This document shows positions 18,839-28,593 of a stretch of DNA of 64,000 nt, piece after piece. This DNA comes from Candidatus Saccharimonadota bacterium (GTDB lineage Bacteria; Patescibacteriota; Saccharimonadia; Saccharimonadales; Saccharimonadaceae), in the NCBI GenBank assembly GCA_028288995.1, contig JAQGHF010000003.1, forward strand, positions 124,001 to 188,000, in the 5' to 3' direction. A program made the translations under genes and the position numbers. The notes below the pieces were generated by a model. It did not search any database, was not told where the DNA came from, and worked only from the letters and a program-made list of their open reading frames with translations. Numbering within the stretch: the first letter of the stretch is position 1; every line of letters starts with the position of its first letter.

Positions 18839-20215
18839 CTATGGCAAAATAAATGATTTTAGCAGCAGCAATGCAAATATACCCATCACGGCAAATGCAG
18901 CCCAAAGCCCCAGCTTTGACCAGAATCCACTCTTGTAGTCGCCCATGATATCTTTACGACTTGATAGCTTCGCAATGAAGAAGATGAGTGGTACGGCAGC
19001 GATACCGTTGAGTACCGCGGTAAAGATCAGTGCCTTAATAGGATCAAGCCCAATGAAGTTAAATGATAATCCTACTAATGTACCAATAACGATAATGATG
19101 TAGAACTCGCGGGCTTGCTTGAATCGACGAAACAATCCCTCTTTCCAGTTGAAAGTTTCAGCAATTGCATATGATGAGGATCCCGCAAGGACAGGAACAC
19201 TCAGCAGTCCGATACCAATCACACCAACTGCGAAGATTACCTTTGAGATGTAGCCTGCATTCGGGAAACCTTGGACAAGCGGCTCAATCGCCTTTGCAGC
19301 GTCTGCAGCACTGTTAATGTTCGTAAGACCGTGTGAACCAAGGACAACTGCACCGACGACAATAATGAACCATGCAGTCACATTCGAAAACAACATACCT
19401 ACGACGGTATCAATGCGAAGGCGTCGAAGGTATCGTCGAGAGATCTTTGGGATGCCGCCCTTTTGTGCCAGGCGGTGCTCGGATATCTCGTCTTCAACCA
19501 CATTACTTGCCTGCCAAAAGAACAAGTATGGTGAAATAGTCGTTCCAAAGATAGCAACAATCATATACAAGAATTCTTGGTTGAATTCGATGTGCGGCAT
19601 CAGCGTTGCTTTCAACACATCAAGCCACGGCACATGGACAAGGAATGCAGTAATAAAGTACGAAAACAGCGCTAGGGCAAGCCACTTCAAAATACGCACA
19701 TACATACGATATGGGACAAAGATCTCAAGAAGCAACATAATAAGCGCAAACCCTACAGCGAGTATTGGAAATGAGATCCAAGGAACAATGAGTTGCGTGC
19801 TAGCTGCCATCGCACCGATATCTGAACCGATATTAAAGGTGTTAGCTGCAACAACGAGCAAGACAACTGGGAAGAGGACTTTTTTAGAATAATTATCGCG
19901 AATAATGGCAGCGAGACCTTTACCAGTGACAGCTCCTACCCTTGCACAAGCCTCTTGAACGGCAGTCATCAAAGGATACGTAAATAACATCGTCCATGGC
20001 AGTTGTAGACCAAACTGAGCCCCTGCTTGCGTGTAGGTTGCAATACCAGAAGGATCATCGTCTGCGGCACCTGTGACAACGCCAGGACCTATAATGCGCA
20101 TAAACCTGCCGAAGCCCTTTTTCTTTTTCGGTAAAGGTGGACTAAACGGAGGTTTTAATAGCTCATCTTCTACGTCGCGGATCTGTTCATCAGGAGTTTC
20201 AATTCGTAGAGCCAT
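18839..20215 (-). CDS. NRAMP-family divalent metal transporter
   Basis: GPGVVTGAADDDPSGIATYTQAGAQFG; multi-TM. Confidence 0.85.
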   Translation of the reverse strand: MALRIETPDEQIRDVEDELLKPPFSPPLPKKKKGFGRFMRIIGPGVVTGAADDDPSGIATYTQAGAQFGLQLPWTMLFTYPLMTAVQEACARVGAVTGKGLAAIIRDNYSKKVLFPVVLLVVAANTFNIGSDIGAMAASTQLIVPWISFPILAVGFALIMLLLEIFVPYRMYVRILKWLALALFSYFITAFLVHVPWLDVLKATLMPHIEFNQEFLYMIVAIFGTTISPYLFFWQASNVVEDEISEHRLAQKGGIPKISRRYLRRLRIDTVVGMLFSNVTAWFIIVVGAVVLGSHGLTNINSAADAAKAIEPLVQGFPNAGYISKVIFAVGVIGIGLLSVPVLAGSSSYAIAETFNWKEGLFRRFKQAREFYIIIVIGTLVGLSFNFIGLDPIKALIFTAVLNGIAAVPLIFFIAKLSSRKDIMGDYKSGFWSKLGLWAAFAVMGIFALLLLKSFILP

Positions 20216-20227
20216 ACTAGTAATCTA

Positions 20228-21274
20228 TTAGCGTCGATAGCGGCTATTGCCGTTCATTCGGTTACGAAGACGACGTCGCATACGGCTACGGATGAAGAAG
20301 ACAATGAAGATAATCAGACCAATGAGCACAACGAGCGCAATGATAGCGCCGATGATGTAGCTTTGTGGAATCACCCAGAAAGACTTAGAGATATCGATAG
20401 TTGTGTTCTTTTGTCCGTAGGTTAATGTTCCAGTCACGGTATAGTATCCAAATGTACCAATGCTCTTCAAAGGAACATCCCAACGACGTGCGCCATCGGG
20501 GAGAATCTGATCACGAGGATCAGTCACGTTGAAGTCTGTCTCATAGACGATTTTTTTGCCGTTCTTTACTGAGATCTTACCGAATGGACCTTCTTGGATG
20601 TTTCCCTTATTCTCGAAACGAACTAACACGCTGAGGTTATCGGGGTTTTGGAAGGTTGTTCCTGTGTGGCTATTCTGTTGCACGTCAAAGTTTGTCAGGT
20701 TAAGTAGTTCAGTTGTAGGACCAGGAACCGTCAAAAGGATAATTGATGCAACATTAGGACTCAAGTTGACCTGTCCACCATCGCTTGGAGAGGTTGGTGC
20801 AAAACGAACTGCGCCAAAGTATCCACCGGCTTGCGTGCCTGCTGGAACGGTAATAACAACATTAATAGTGACCGATTTGTTGGCAGGGATTGTTGTGTCG
20901 GGGATTTTTGTTAGAAAACGTTTTAGGCTGTGTGTTGGTGCATACGTATTCGCATCCAAGATAAGCGCAGGCGTGCCTTTCTCATCAGCTGAAATGAAGT
21001 CGTTCTCGATTGGACTAACGGTGATCGGTGCGTTAGTAAGGTTCGTTATTGTCATCTGTACAGTTTTAACGCTACCTGGCTCAATCTGAATATCGGTACG
21101 TACTGGTGATGCTTTAATAACGTTTGTTGATGTCGTGGCAGCTTGAGCAAATGTCTGAGAGCTGAAGAGTAGAGCAAATGCGAATGCGGCTACCGTCACC
21201 ATCCCAACACTCTTTCGGATACGTTGTTTTGTTAACACACTATATTTCCCTTTTACGTAATTACTTTCCATCAT
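20228..21274 (-). CDS. DUF916/WxL-interacting-protein-like secreted protein with C-terminal TM
   Basis: Signal peptide, Ig-like ...IQIEPGSVKTVQMTITNLTNAPI..., IPANKSVTINVVITVPAGTQAGGYFGAV, C-terminal TM + basic tail. Confidence 0.7.
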   Translation of the reverse strand: MMESNYVKGKYSVLTKQRIRKSVGMVTVAAFAFALLFSSQTFAQAATTSTNVIKASPVRTDIQIEPGSVKTVQMTITNLTNAPITVSPIENDFISADEKGTPALILDANTYAPTHSLKRFLTKIPDTTIPANKSVTINVVITVPAGTQAGGYFGAVRFAPTSPSDGGQVNLSPNVASIILLTVPGPTTELLNLTNFDVQQNSHTGTTFQNPDNLSVLVRFENKGNIQEGPFGKISVKNGKKIVYETDFNVTDPRDQILPDGARRWDVPLKSIGTFGYYTVTGTLTYGQKNTTIDISKSFWVIPQSYIIGAIIALVVLIGLIIFIVFFIRSRMRRRLRNRMNGNSRYRR

Positions 21275-21310
21275 AACAGGTGTGCTTATGTTTGGAAATG
21301 TTATTTATAT

Positions 21311-21342
21311 AAAACAGCACCCCTATAAAAGGAGTGCTGTTA
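21311..21342 (-). terminator. Terminator of gene 21359..22510
   Basis: AACAGCAC(C/T)CC ... GGAGTGCTGTT stem with T-rich tract on the minus strand. Confidence 0.75.
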
Positions 21343-21358
21343 TTGAGTGAGTTCAAGA

Positions 21359-22510
21359 CTAGAACTTACCAGTTGCGATCATACTCAAACTTGTTGAGTA
21401 GTTACCCGCTGGAGTGCTGTTTGAAACACTCGCACCGAACGTAAGATCCATGTTTTGGTTATTTGCTGGAAGACTATTAGTATCGAGGAATGCATCTCCG
21501 ATAGGGCTTGTTACACCAGTTGTGTTGTTTGCAAGATAGTTGAATGTATACGTTGATCCGTTGTAAGAACCAGCTGGACGAATTGTACCGTTTGGATTTG
21601 ATCCAGTACCACTTGCTGTACCAGTCTTTACACCGAAGAGTGCATCACCGGCAGTGATACCAGCTGTGAGTGCAGGTGCAATGTCACAAGCAGCTGCGCC
21701 GACGCGCTTTAGTCCACCACAGTCGGTTGCACTCTTTAAGTAAACAACTGCACCCGTCGCAGCGTTCGTTGAGATCTGTGTGTAGAGGACACCCGTACTG
21801 ACAGCTGTTGTTGTAAGGGCTTTTGTACTACCTACTGTCTCACCAAGTGTGAGTACCGGGAGGTGTGACGCTGCGTCACCACAGTTAGCAGTGATTGTCA
21901 CGTTCGCGACACAGAAAGTCATGCTTTCTAGGACGGCACCCGAGACACCGATAGTAGGTGTGATTGAGATTGCCACGCCACCATTATCGACACCTGCAGT
22001 ACCCGCTGTGTCAGCTGTTGCAGCAGATGCGTCTACATACGTTGCAATACGTGCATAGACTGGACCGGCTGCAGTTGGGTTGGTGATACCGTTGATATCG
22101 ACAGAGATATTTGCACTCGCTGCAATTGTCCCAGCAACAACAACACTATTTGCCGTAGGGGTTGTTACAGTAGTAAAGCCACTTGTTGTCGACGCTGCGC
22201 CAGTTGTCACGAAGCCGGTTGGCGCCGTACAGGCTGTTGCAGTATCAGGACTGTTACTACAGAAGATAATGCCAAAAGCACCACCACCAACAGATGAACC
22301 TGGTACGGTAAATTTAACTTGATAGGTGACATTCGACGCACCCGCCGATGAACTACTTAACCCAATTGATCGTTGTGTTACTTGAGCGGCCGAAACCAAC
22401 CCCGGTACTATAACAGCGACAGACAACACTACTGCAGCAATAAAGTATGCTGCTCGATCTCTTACCACTTTTAATATGCTCATTTTTTCCCTCACGCTCC
22501 TCACGTTCAC
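21359..22510 (-). CDS. Secreted WxL-like surface protein (paralogue 1)
   Basis: Signal peptide; RSIGLSSSSAG..YQVKFT...FC..; C-terminus TPAGNYSTSLSMIATGKF. Confidence 0.6.
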   Translation of the reverse strand: MNVRSVREKMSILKVVRDRAAYFIAAVVLSVAVIVPGLVSAAQVTQRSIGLSSSSAGASNVTYQVKFTVPGSSVGGGAFGIIFCSNSPDTATACTAPTGFVTTGAASTTSGFTTVTTPTANSVVVAGTIAASANISVDINGITNPTAAGPVYARIATYVDASAATADTAGTAGVDNGGVAISITPTIGVSGAVLESMTFCVANVTITANCGDAASHLPVLTLGETVGSTKALTTTAVSTGVLYTQISTNAATGAVVYLKSATDCGGLKRVGAAACDIAPALTAGITAGDALFGVKTGTASGTGSNPNGTIRPAGSYNGSTYTFNYLANNTTGVTSPIGDAFLDTNSLPANNQNMDLTFGASVSNSTPAGNYSTSLSMIATGKF

Positions 22511-22589
22511 TTTCCTAGGAATTAGTGTGCCTGATTTTGCTTATGTTTGTCAAGCGTTTTTAAGCAAGGTTATCCACGAATAAAATAAA

Positions 22590-23516
22590 CTATTCTTCTT
22601 TGTATGCTGCTTGCTCTTTTGCCATCTTATTTCGAAGTGACACAAGTTGGCTACGTCGACCTAGCCAATAGGCTGGAAATAGCAGTACAACAGCAATAAC
22701 AGCAGGTATCCACAATATCTTTGTTGTCGCTGTCGTTGGACCAGTAGCTGCAGGTGCTGTCGCGTCGACCTTTCCGTTGCTAAGCCCAATTACCTGTAAG
22801 AAAGCGCTGACACCGTTAACGTCGGTAACCTTGATGTTGATCTGATAAATACCCGCCTTTTTATAGGTATGCGCAATATCCACCAGTCCTGCGAGAGGCT
22901 GGCTCTTGAGTTCTGTTGCCGTACCGTCACCCCAGTCGATGCTGAAGGCGTATGGTCCCGTTCCACCAGAAAGTTGTAGCGGCCAGGTTAACTCATTACC
23001 AGCGTTAGCAGCACGTCGGCCGTATGAGCTTGTTAATGTAATCAATGCACCAAAGGCGCTAAACTGTGTATTCGTGTAATTAACAGTTGCAATATTTGAG
23101 ACTGGACCAGCTTGATCGAGTTCGTCATATACAAGCGAACTCAATTCATTGGTGCCCGAGAATAGACTCACTTGTACACTAAAACTGCCGTTCGTACACA
23201 TCACAGAGCCCACCATCACACTGTTGTCATAGACTTGTACGAGCAATCCGTTTGGACATATACCATTTACTGTTGTTGGCGACGACGAGAATGACGAACC
23301 GTTGCCAGGTGTGCTAATAGTTGCCCCCTGCGCAGGCGGTGCCTGTAGTTTTGTAGCCGCAATACCATACGAACCGGGCATTGGAGCAGGCGTAGGAATC
23401 TGCGTGATCGCCAATGCCCTATTAGTGTGTGCCAAGGAAACAAAGAGCGCCAGTAGACACGCCGCAATAATAATCGGGAGTGTCCACTGTGCGCTAAAAC
23501 GAATCTTATTTACCAT
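22590..23516 (-). CDS. PKD/Ig-like domain protein with N- and C-terminal TM
   Basis: FSIDWGDGTATELKS...IAHTYKKAGIYQINIKVTDVNG PKD signature; C-terminal TM. Confidence 0.75.
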   Translation of the reverse strand: MVNKIRFSAQWTLPIIIAACLLALFVSLAHTNRALAITQIPTPAPMPGSYGIAATKLQAPPAQGATISTPGNGSSFSSSPTTVNGICPNGLLVQVYDNSVMVGSVMCTNGSFSVQVSLFSGTNELSSLVYDELDQAGPVSNIATVNYTNTQFSAFGALITLTSSYGRRAANAGNELTWPLQLSGGTGPYAFSIDWGDGTATELKSQPLAGLVDIAHTYKKAGIYQINIKVTDVNGVSAFLQVIGLSNGKVDATAPAATGPTTATTKILWIPAVIAVVLLFPAYWLGRRSQLVSLRNKMAKEQAAYKEE

Positions 23517-23565
23517 GCTTGTGTTTATTGTAGCGTGCTGACGCTATATTCAAAAGGATTAGGGG

Positions 23566-24630
23566 TTATCTTCGACGGCGAAGTGATCGTCGTGATTGCA
23601 TACCAGTCAACTGACGACGGATACCCACATAGAGTCGCCAAACTACGATGATAATGATTGCAAGAAGGACGAGGAAGGTAATGACGAACCAAAGTGGCAA
23701 ATACCAGAATGAAGCCGCACCCGTAATTTCCTGCGTTAAGTTACCGTTCTGACCATAGAAAAGATCAAGCGTTGCGTGATAGTACCCTGGCCATAGCCCC
23801 GGTGATACACAGCTTGATGCCGTTGTCTTTGTTCCACTAAAATCAACATTTTGTGATGCGAGTTTTATACAGGCAGTGTAGGTTCGAGTCTGACCAATTA
23901 ACGCCAGTGACCCTGTAGGGTTCACCTCGGTAATTTTTGTTTCTCGTCCAAATAGATCCTTCAAGGTAATACTACCGGCTGGAGCTTCAGTCACATTACC
24001 AGTGTTCTCAAGTGTATAACCGATGGTCATTGGTTGTTTATCTAAAATAGATTGATAGCCCGAGATATCACCCTTTGCTGAGTCGTCATATGCACCGAAT
24101 TTTTTCAATGCGAGATTCTCGGTTACCTGACCGGGAATTTGCGTAAAGACCAGCGTGACACCAGATGCGCTCAAACCAACGTTACCACCTCCAGACGGAG
24201 CACCTGCCGAATACACAATAGCACTATAGTAACTACCCGCACCGTGGTTAGCTGGGATCTTCACACTTATGTTCAATGTCTTGCTTGCACCCGCAGGCAC
24301 TGAAACGGTTTCTGGCACAGTTAGGTAAGACTTTAGTGACCAGGTTGTTTGTGCCGTATTCGGATCCAAAAACAGCTTCGGCGTACCGCCATTGTCAGTA
24401 AACGTGAAGTCTACAACTCGTAAAGTTAGATCAAGTGAGTTTGTTGCATCAAGGTTTCGAATAACGAGCGTGTCATCCACTGATTTTCCTGGTTCAATGA
24501 CGTATGACTTTTTCGGCGTAATACTGAGCGCTGCTGATGACTGGGCATTTGCAGGCACTGCAGGCAATAAATAAACGGCACCCAGCAATATAACGACAGC
24601 GACTAAGACGATGCTCTTAAGGTGTTTCAT
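23566..24630 (-). CDS. DUF916/WxL-interacting-protein-like secreted protein (second copy)
   Basis: ITPKKSYVIEPGKSVDDTLVIRNLDATNSLDLTLRV..., VPAGASKTLNISVKIPANHGAGSYYSAIVY, C-terminal TM + RRSLRRRR. Confidence 0.7.
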   Translation of the reverse strand: MKHLKSIVLVAVVILLGAVYLLPAVPANAQSSAALSITPKKSYVIEPGKSVDDTLVIRNLDATNSLDLTLRVVDFTFTDNGGTPKLFLDPNTAQTTWSLKSYLTVPETVSVPAGASKTLNISVKIPANHGAGSYYSAIVYSAGAPSGGGNVGLSASGVTLVFTQIPGQVTENLALKKFGAYDDSAKGDISGYQSILDKQPMTIGYTLENTGNVTEAPAGSITLKDLFGRETKITEVNPTGSLALIGQTRTYTACIKLASQNVDFSGTKTTASSCVSPGLWPGYYHATLDLFYGQNGNLTQEITGAASFWYLPLWFVITFLVLLAIIIIVVWRLYVGIRRQLTGMQSRRSLRRRR

Positions 24631-24685
24631 TTGTTTTCATTTCCCTCACGTTTTACTCTTTTTAAGTATAAGCCGTATTGTACCA

Positions 24686-25765
24686 TCAAAAACGACCGCT
24701 GGCTATGTACGTAATTGTGGTGCTATACACGCCGGCGTGCAGATTAGCATTAGAATTCACGATGTAGCTAACAGTAAACTTTTTCATTAAACTCACATTC
24801 GTAGAAGATGCGACGACATCACCAGATACATACTTATACTCATTCGGGATAGAATAGTCTGCTGTAGGTGTTGCATTCGCAAACGTACCCTCTGGGTCAC
24901 CCCCAATTGCTGGTGCGGTATTTTGAACGAGATTAATACCAAATTGATTCACCCCCGCTTGGCTCGCTGTTGGTGCTGTCAATCCATCAATCACATTCGT
25001 GCCGGCCGCCAAAGGTGTCCCGACAGCAGTGATGGCAAAGCCAGCAGTTGCGTTCGTTCCGACTGCCATTTGCGACTTTGCGACAAGTGTCAAAGCAGGG
25101 TCAAGCTGACCCATGTCTGTGTAGTACGTATCATTTGTTCCGGTACATCCTAGTTCAACTTCCTGCGCAAGACAGAATATAAGCTGTGGAGGTACCTGAG
25201 TTTCGATGTAAATACCAGGCTCTACCTGCCCTCTCACCGAACCAAAGTCAACTTGCGTACCAGTCGCATCGGATGATGTATGCGTCTGCAAACGTATAGA
25301 GAATGCTTGGCTCGTATCTGTAGGGTTCTTTATAGTATCGAACGTATACGACGATGGCGTACTTGCCGGAATTGCAATCTGCGAACGTGATAACACAATA
25401 TGATTCACTGATTCGGATAGAATTGAGTACCCCGTCTCCCCCGTTTGATTACTAAGTACAGCTGCAGAGGCATCCAGTCCTGGAGGTGTCACACATGCTT
25501 CGTACGGGATTGGACTGACGCAGAATAGCATGTCGACTGAATTGATCGGTGTCGGAGTCATATAGCGGAACCCTACCGTGTAGGAAGTTGTCTTACCAGC
25601 CTCGCTACTTGTCATAAAAAGACTACGGTTTTCAAGGCGCGTTGACGCAGATGCTGGTGCGACAAAAACGAAGAGCGCCAAAAGCAAAGCCAGAAACTCC
25701 TCCGACCACACATGGCGCCATTTAATAAATGCGAATCCATGAAAACGTAACAACCGATGTTGCAT
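24686..25765 (-). CDS. Secreted WxL-like surface protein (paralogue 2)
   Basis: RSLFMTSSEAGKTTSYTVGF...FC...C.TPPG; C-terminus LHAGVYSTTITYIASGRF. Confidence 0.6.
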   Translation of the reverse strand: MQHRLLRFHGFAFIKWRHVWSEEFLALLLALFVFVAPASASTRLENRSLFMTSSEAGKTTSYTVGFRYMTPTPINSVDMLFCVSPIPYEACVTPPGLDASAAVLSNQTGETGYSILSESVNHIVLSRSQIAIPASTPSSYTFDTIKNPTDTSQAFSIRLQTHTSSDATGTQVDFGSVRGQVEPGIYIETQVPPQLIFCLAQEVELGCTGTNDTYYTDMGQLDPALTLVAKSQMAVGTNATAGFAITAVGTPLAAGTNVIDGLTAPTASQAGVNQFGINLVQNTAPAIGGDPEGTFANATPTADYSIPNEYKYVSGDVVASSTNVSLMKKFTVSYIVNSNANLHAGVYSTTITYIASGRF

Positions 25766-25820
25766 AGCTGTTATTGTACTAGATCACAAGCATTATGCGT
25801 AGGATGACACCGCCAAATAG

Positions 25821-25850
25821 AAACCGACCCTACATGAGGGTCGGTTTTCT
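25821..25850. terminator. Terminator-like hairpin between WxL-like genes
   Basis: AAACCGACCC-TACATGA-GGGTCGGTTTTCTTT. Confidence 0.75.
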
Positions 25851-25888
25851 TTATGATAACTTATCGAGTCTGTTCTAAACCTATCGGT

Positions 25889-27601
25889 CTAGTACTGTGG
25901 AGCTGCGATGTAGTTAATCTTGGTAGTGTAGATACCAGCTGGAGTGGTCGCTGCAATGTTAGCAATGTAGCGAATCTTCGCTGTTACACAGTCGACAACA
26001 CTTGAGCTTTCAGAAGCGATAGGTGTTGGAATAGTGTTTGACGTTGGGTCGAATGCGAACTTAGCAGTTGCAGCACTTCCACCATAATCAGCTCCACCAG
26101 GGTTTACGATACCAGCACCTTGATCGTATTGAGCATAAGGGGCTAGAGGAGCAAGCTTTGGAGCATGGTAACCAGTAAGAAGCGCTGTGTCAGTTGCGAC
26201 ACTTGCATCCACACCTTGCGTGTTAGCATTCTTGTCTGCGCCGTTTTCGTATACCTTACCAGCTGTTTCTTCAACGCTGTAGTTAACGGCATGACCAGTA
26301 GGAGTTGTTGATTCATCTGTAACCGAACCATTAGCGATGGCAAGACCAAATTGTGGCGTGCCACGCGATGGAAATGCTGCTGCTGTTCCGATTGGAGCGA
26401 TTTCGTCACCTACGGTGTTCTTGAGTGTGACACCAGAGTAGTATACAGTTGCACCCGCACTAGAGTTTGAGCTCAGGCGCCAGTATGAGTGAGTACTGTA
26501 GGTCTTGTCTGTTCGTAGGGAGTTCTCAGCAACTTGGTCACCAAGGTCTAGCGAGTTGTCCGCGTTACCTACGCCAGGTGTCATCGTTTTGAGAATTGGG
26601 TCACATTGACCGTGTGTTGATCGAGAAGGGTCAGCTATTACTAACTGAGCATCACTCAGCGTGTACGGGTCAACCGTACCAACTGAGAAGTCCATGGTTT
26701 CCAGAACCTTCGTTTGGATTTGAATTGATTGATTCATCACGTTCGCAACGGTTACACCACCATCAACAAGCGTTGTGCTGTCAAGTGTTGTGTTGTCGTT
26801 GTAGTCATTGATCTTTACGAAGAAGGCACCTGCACCTGGGTTCGTAAGGTAGTTAGTGTTTGTACCAAAGAAGATAACTTTCACAGGAGTCGTTGTAGAT
26901 AGGGATTGTCCAGTACTATTAACGAGTTTGATGAAGTTATTTTTACCAGTACCGGTTGCGTGAGCAACATCACCGGTTTCAACATTACTAGCCGTCATTG
27001 ACCAGCCGGTACTTTGTGCCCATGCACTACCGTTCCAGTACATGACCAAGAAGTTACCTTGACTGTTATCGATATTTGGAATTCCAACAGGTGATCGTTT
27101 TGGAGTTCCATTTACGTCTGTCGTATTGATAACGTCACTAAAGATACTGTTATCAACCTCAGCAGGCACGTTTCCAGTACCCGTACCAGTAACGACGTTT
27201 AGATCGGCTGTTGTTGCTGTCGCTGCTGTTCGAGTTGCACTTGGTGAAGAACCAGTGAATCCCTGGTTACCAGGTGACAAACAATTACCGGCAGAAGTCG
27301 TACAATATTGGAATGTGAATCCCTTAATTGTCGCCGTGCTACTTACTTTAAATGCAAAAGTATTACCGGTTTGCTTACCGTTCGCACCGCTATTTGGCTG
27401 TGCATACGTCGTGTTCCCAGAACCGTCCTTATAGTCCCATCCTGGTGATGAGCTTGAGAGCGTCAAGCTACGATCAGTAAGAGGATTCAATGCGTCCGCG
27501 AACGTAAGAGATGCCGGTGCAAACGTTGCTGCTACAACAGCAAACACTGCTCCGAACATCGTCCCGCGTCGGACGATTGACTTGAGTTTATTGATACTCA
27601 T
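25889..27601 (-). CDS. Secreted WxL-like surface protein (paralogue 3, largest)
   Basis: DRSLTLSSSSPGW..., internal YWRLSSNSSAGATVYYSGVTL, C-terminus TPAGIYTTKINYIAAPQY. Confidence 0.6.
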   Translation of the reverse strand: MSINKLKSIVRRGTMFGAVFAVVAATFAPASLTFADALNPLTDRSLTLSSSSPGWDYKDGSGNTTYAQPNSGANGKQTGNTFAFKVSSTATIKGFTFQYCTTSAGNCLSPGNQGFTGSSPSATRTAATATTADLNVVTGTGTGNVPAEVDNSIFSDVINTTDVNGTPKRSPVGIPNIDNSQGNFLVMYWNGSAWAQSTGWSMTASNVETGDVAHATGTGKNNFIKLVNSTGQSLSTTTPVKVIFFGTNTNYLTNPGAGAFFVKINDYNDNTTLDSTTLVDGGVTVANVMNQSIQIQTKVLETMDFSVGTVDPYTLSDAQLVIADPSRSTHGQCDPILKTMTPGVGNADNSLDLGDQVAENSLRTDKTYSTHSYWRLSSNSSAGATVYYSGVTLKNTVGDEIAPIGTAAAFPSRGTPQFGLAIANGSVTDESTTPTGHAVNYSVEETAGKVYENGADKNANTQGVDASVATDTALLTGYHAPKLAPLAPYAQYDQGAGIVNPGGADYGGSAATAKFAFDPTSNTIPTPIASESSSVVDCVTAKIRYIANIAATTPAGIYTTKINYIAAPQY

Positions 27602-27730
27602 ATTTCTCCTTATGTTTGTTTTATTGGTGGCCTATTTCATTTCATAGGGGTACACGCGCATTTTACCACTAGCGGTATGGCGAATGCAATAGTGCATTCA
27701 GAGTTATCCACACCCTTCTATCAGAAATGT

Positions 27731-28471
27731 CTAATAGACGGGGATTACCACGGCCGAGAAGTCACCTGAATAATGACCAGCCGGCGTTCCATTTGAAATA
27801 TTCACGATCATACTAATCGTGTAATCGGTCTCGCCTGATGAAGTAGTGCTATGCGCAACATTATCACCAGAGGTAAACATAAAGAGGTTCGGTGACTTAT
27901 AGTTGTCATACACGGACCCAAAACTTGTCTTGTCATCAGGTACTTGCACTAGGTCAGCGCCAACTGTTGGGTTTGTATTAGCGACAGCATTGACGCCAAA
28001 TTGCTCGGTACCTGGAACTGATTGTACAGGCATGTTCGATGTACTGAGGGTATGACCATTAAACTTTGGTGGATCACCGATGATCTGTAGGACATATCCC
28101 CCACTCAAATAATTACGAACCTTCACCATCGTCGTCTTTGTTGCGGTTGTTTCAGTCGTGAGCGTTCCAAGGTTTGACTGACCGACTACAACAATCACCT
28201 CTAATAGTGGGTCACTGTTTGTGATTGAACCAAACTTCGCCGTATTGTCGGTGTTCGAAGCATTTCCAACCGCAGCGTCACCAATTGATACTTTGGCACA
28301 ATAGGACCCCGAGCAGCTTTGAACTGCTGTGCCGGAAGTAAATTGCGTTTCCGTGACCTGATAATGTGATGAGCTAGAGGTGACGGCCAGTGCTGTTCCG
28401 CCAATACCAACAGGAACAAGTACTGCAAGCAGTACAGGCAAAATATATCTCCACAATCTCCGTTTTTGCAT
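27731..28471 (-). CDS. Secreted WxL-like surface protein (paralogue 4, short)
   Basis: PGTEQFGVNAVANTNPTVGAD... aligns by eye to paralogue 2 NQFGINLVQNTAPAIGGD; C-terminus TPAGHYSGDFSAVVIPVY. Confidence 0.6.
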   Translation of the reverse strand: MQKRRLWRYILPVLLAVLVPVGIGGTALAVTSSSSHYQVTETQFTSGTAVQSCSGSYCAKVSIGDAAVGNASNTDNTAKFGSITNSDPLLEVIVVVGQSNLGTLTTETTATKTTMVKVRNYLSGGYVLQIIGDPPKFNGHTLSTSNMPVQSVPGTEQFGVNAVANTNPTVGADLVQVPDDKTSFGSVYDNYKSPNLFMFTSGDNVAHSTTSSGETDYTISMIVNISNGTPAGHYSGDFSAVVIPVY

Positions 28472-28593
28472 AAGCTTAATACTAGTATATTACCATCTCT
28501 CATCCCCCAAAGACACCGCTAGCGCCACACTGTTAAATATAGTAAGCTATTACGTAAGCATAAACGTAAAAAATACAAGATTTACCTATACTC

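Noticed and set aside
19317-19892. 191-aa plus-strand ORF
   Set aside because: Antisense to the NRAMP transporter; no domain signature.
20556-21089. 177-aa plus-strand ORF
   Set aside because: Antisense to the DUF916-like gene; likely spurious.
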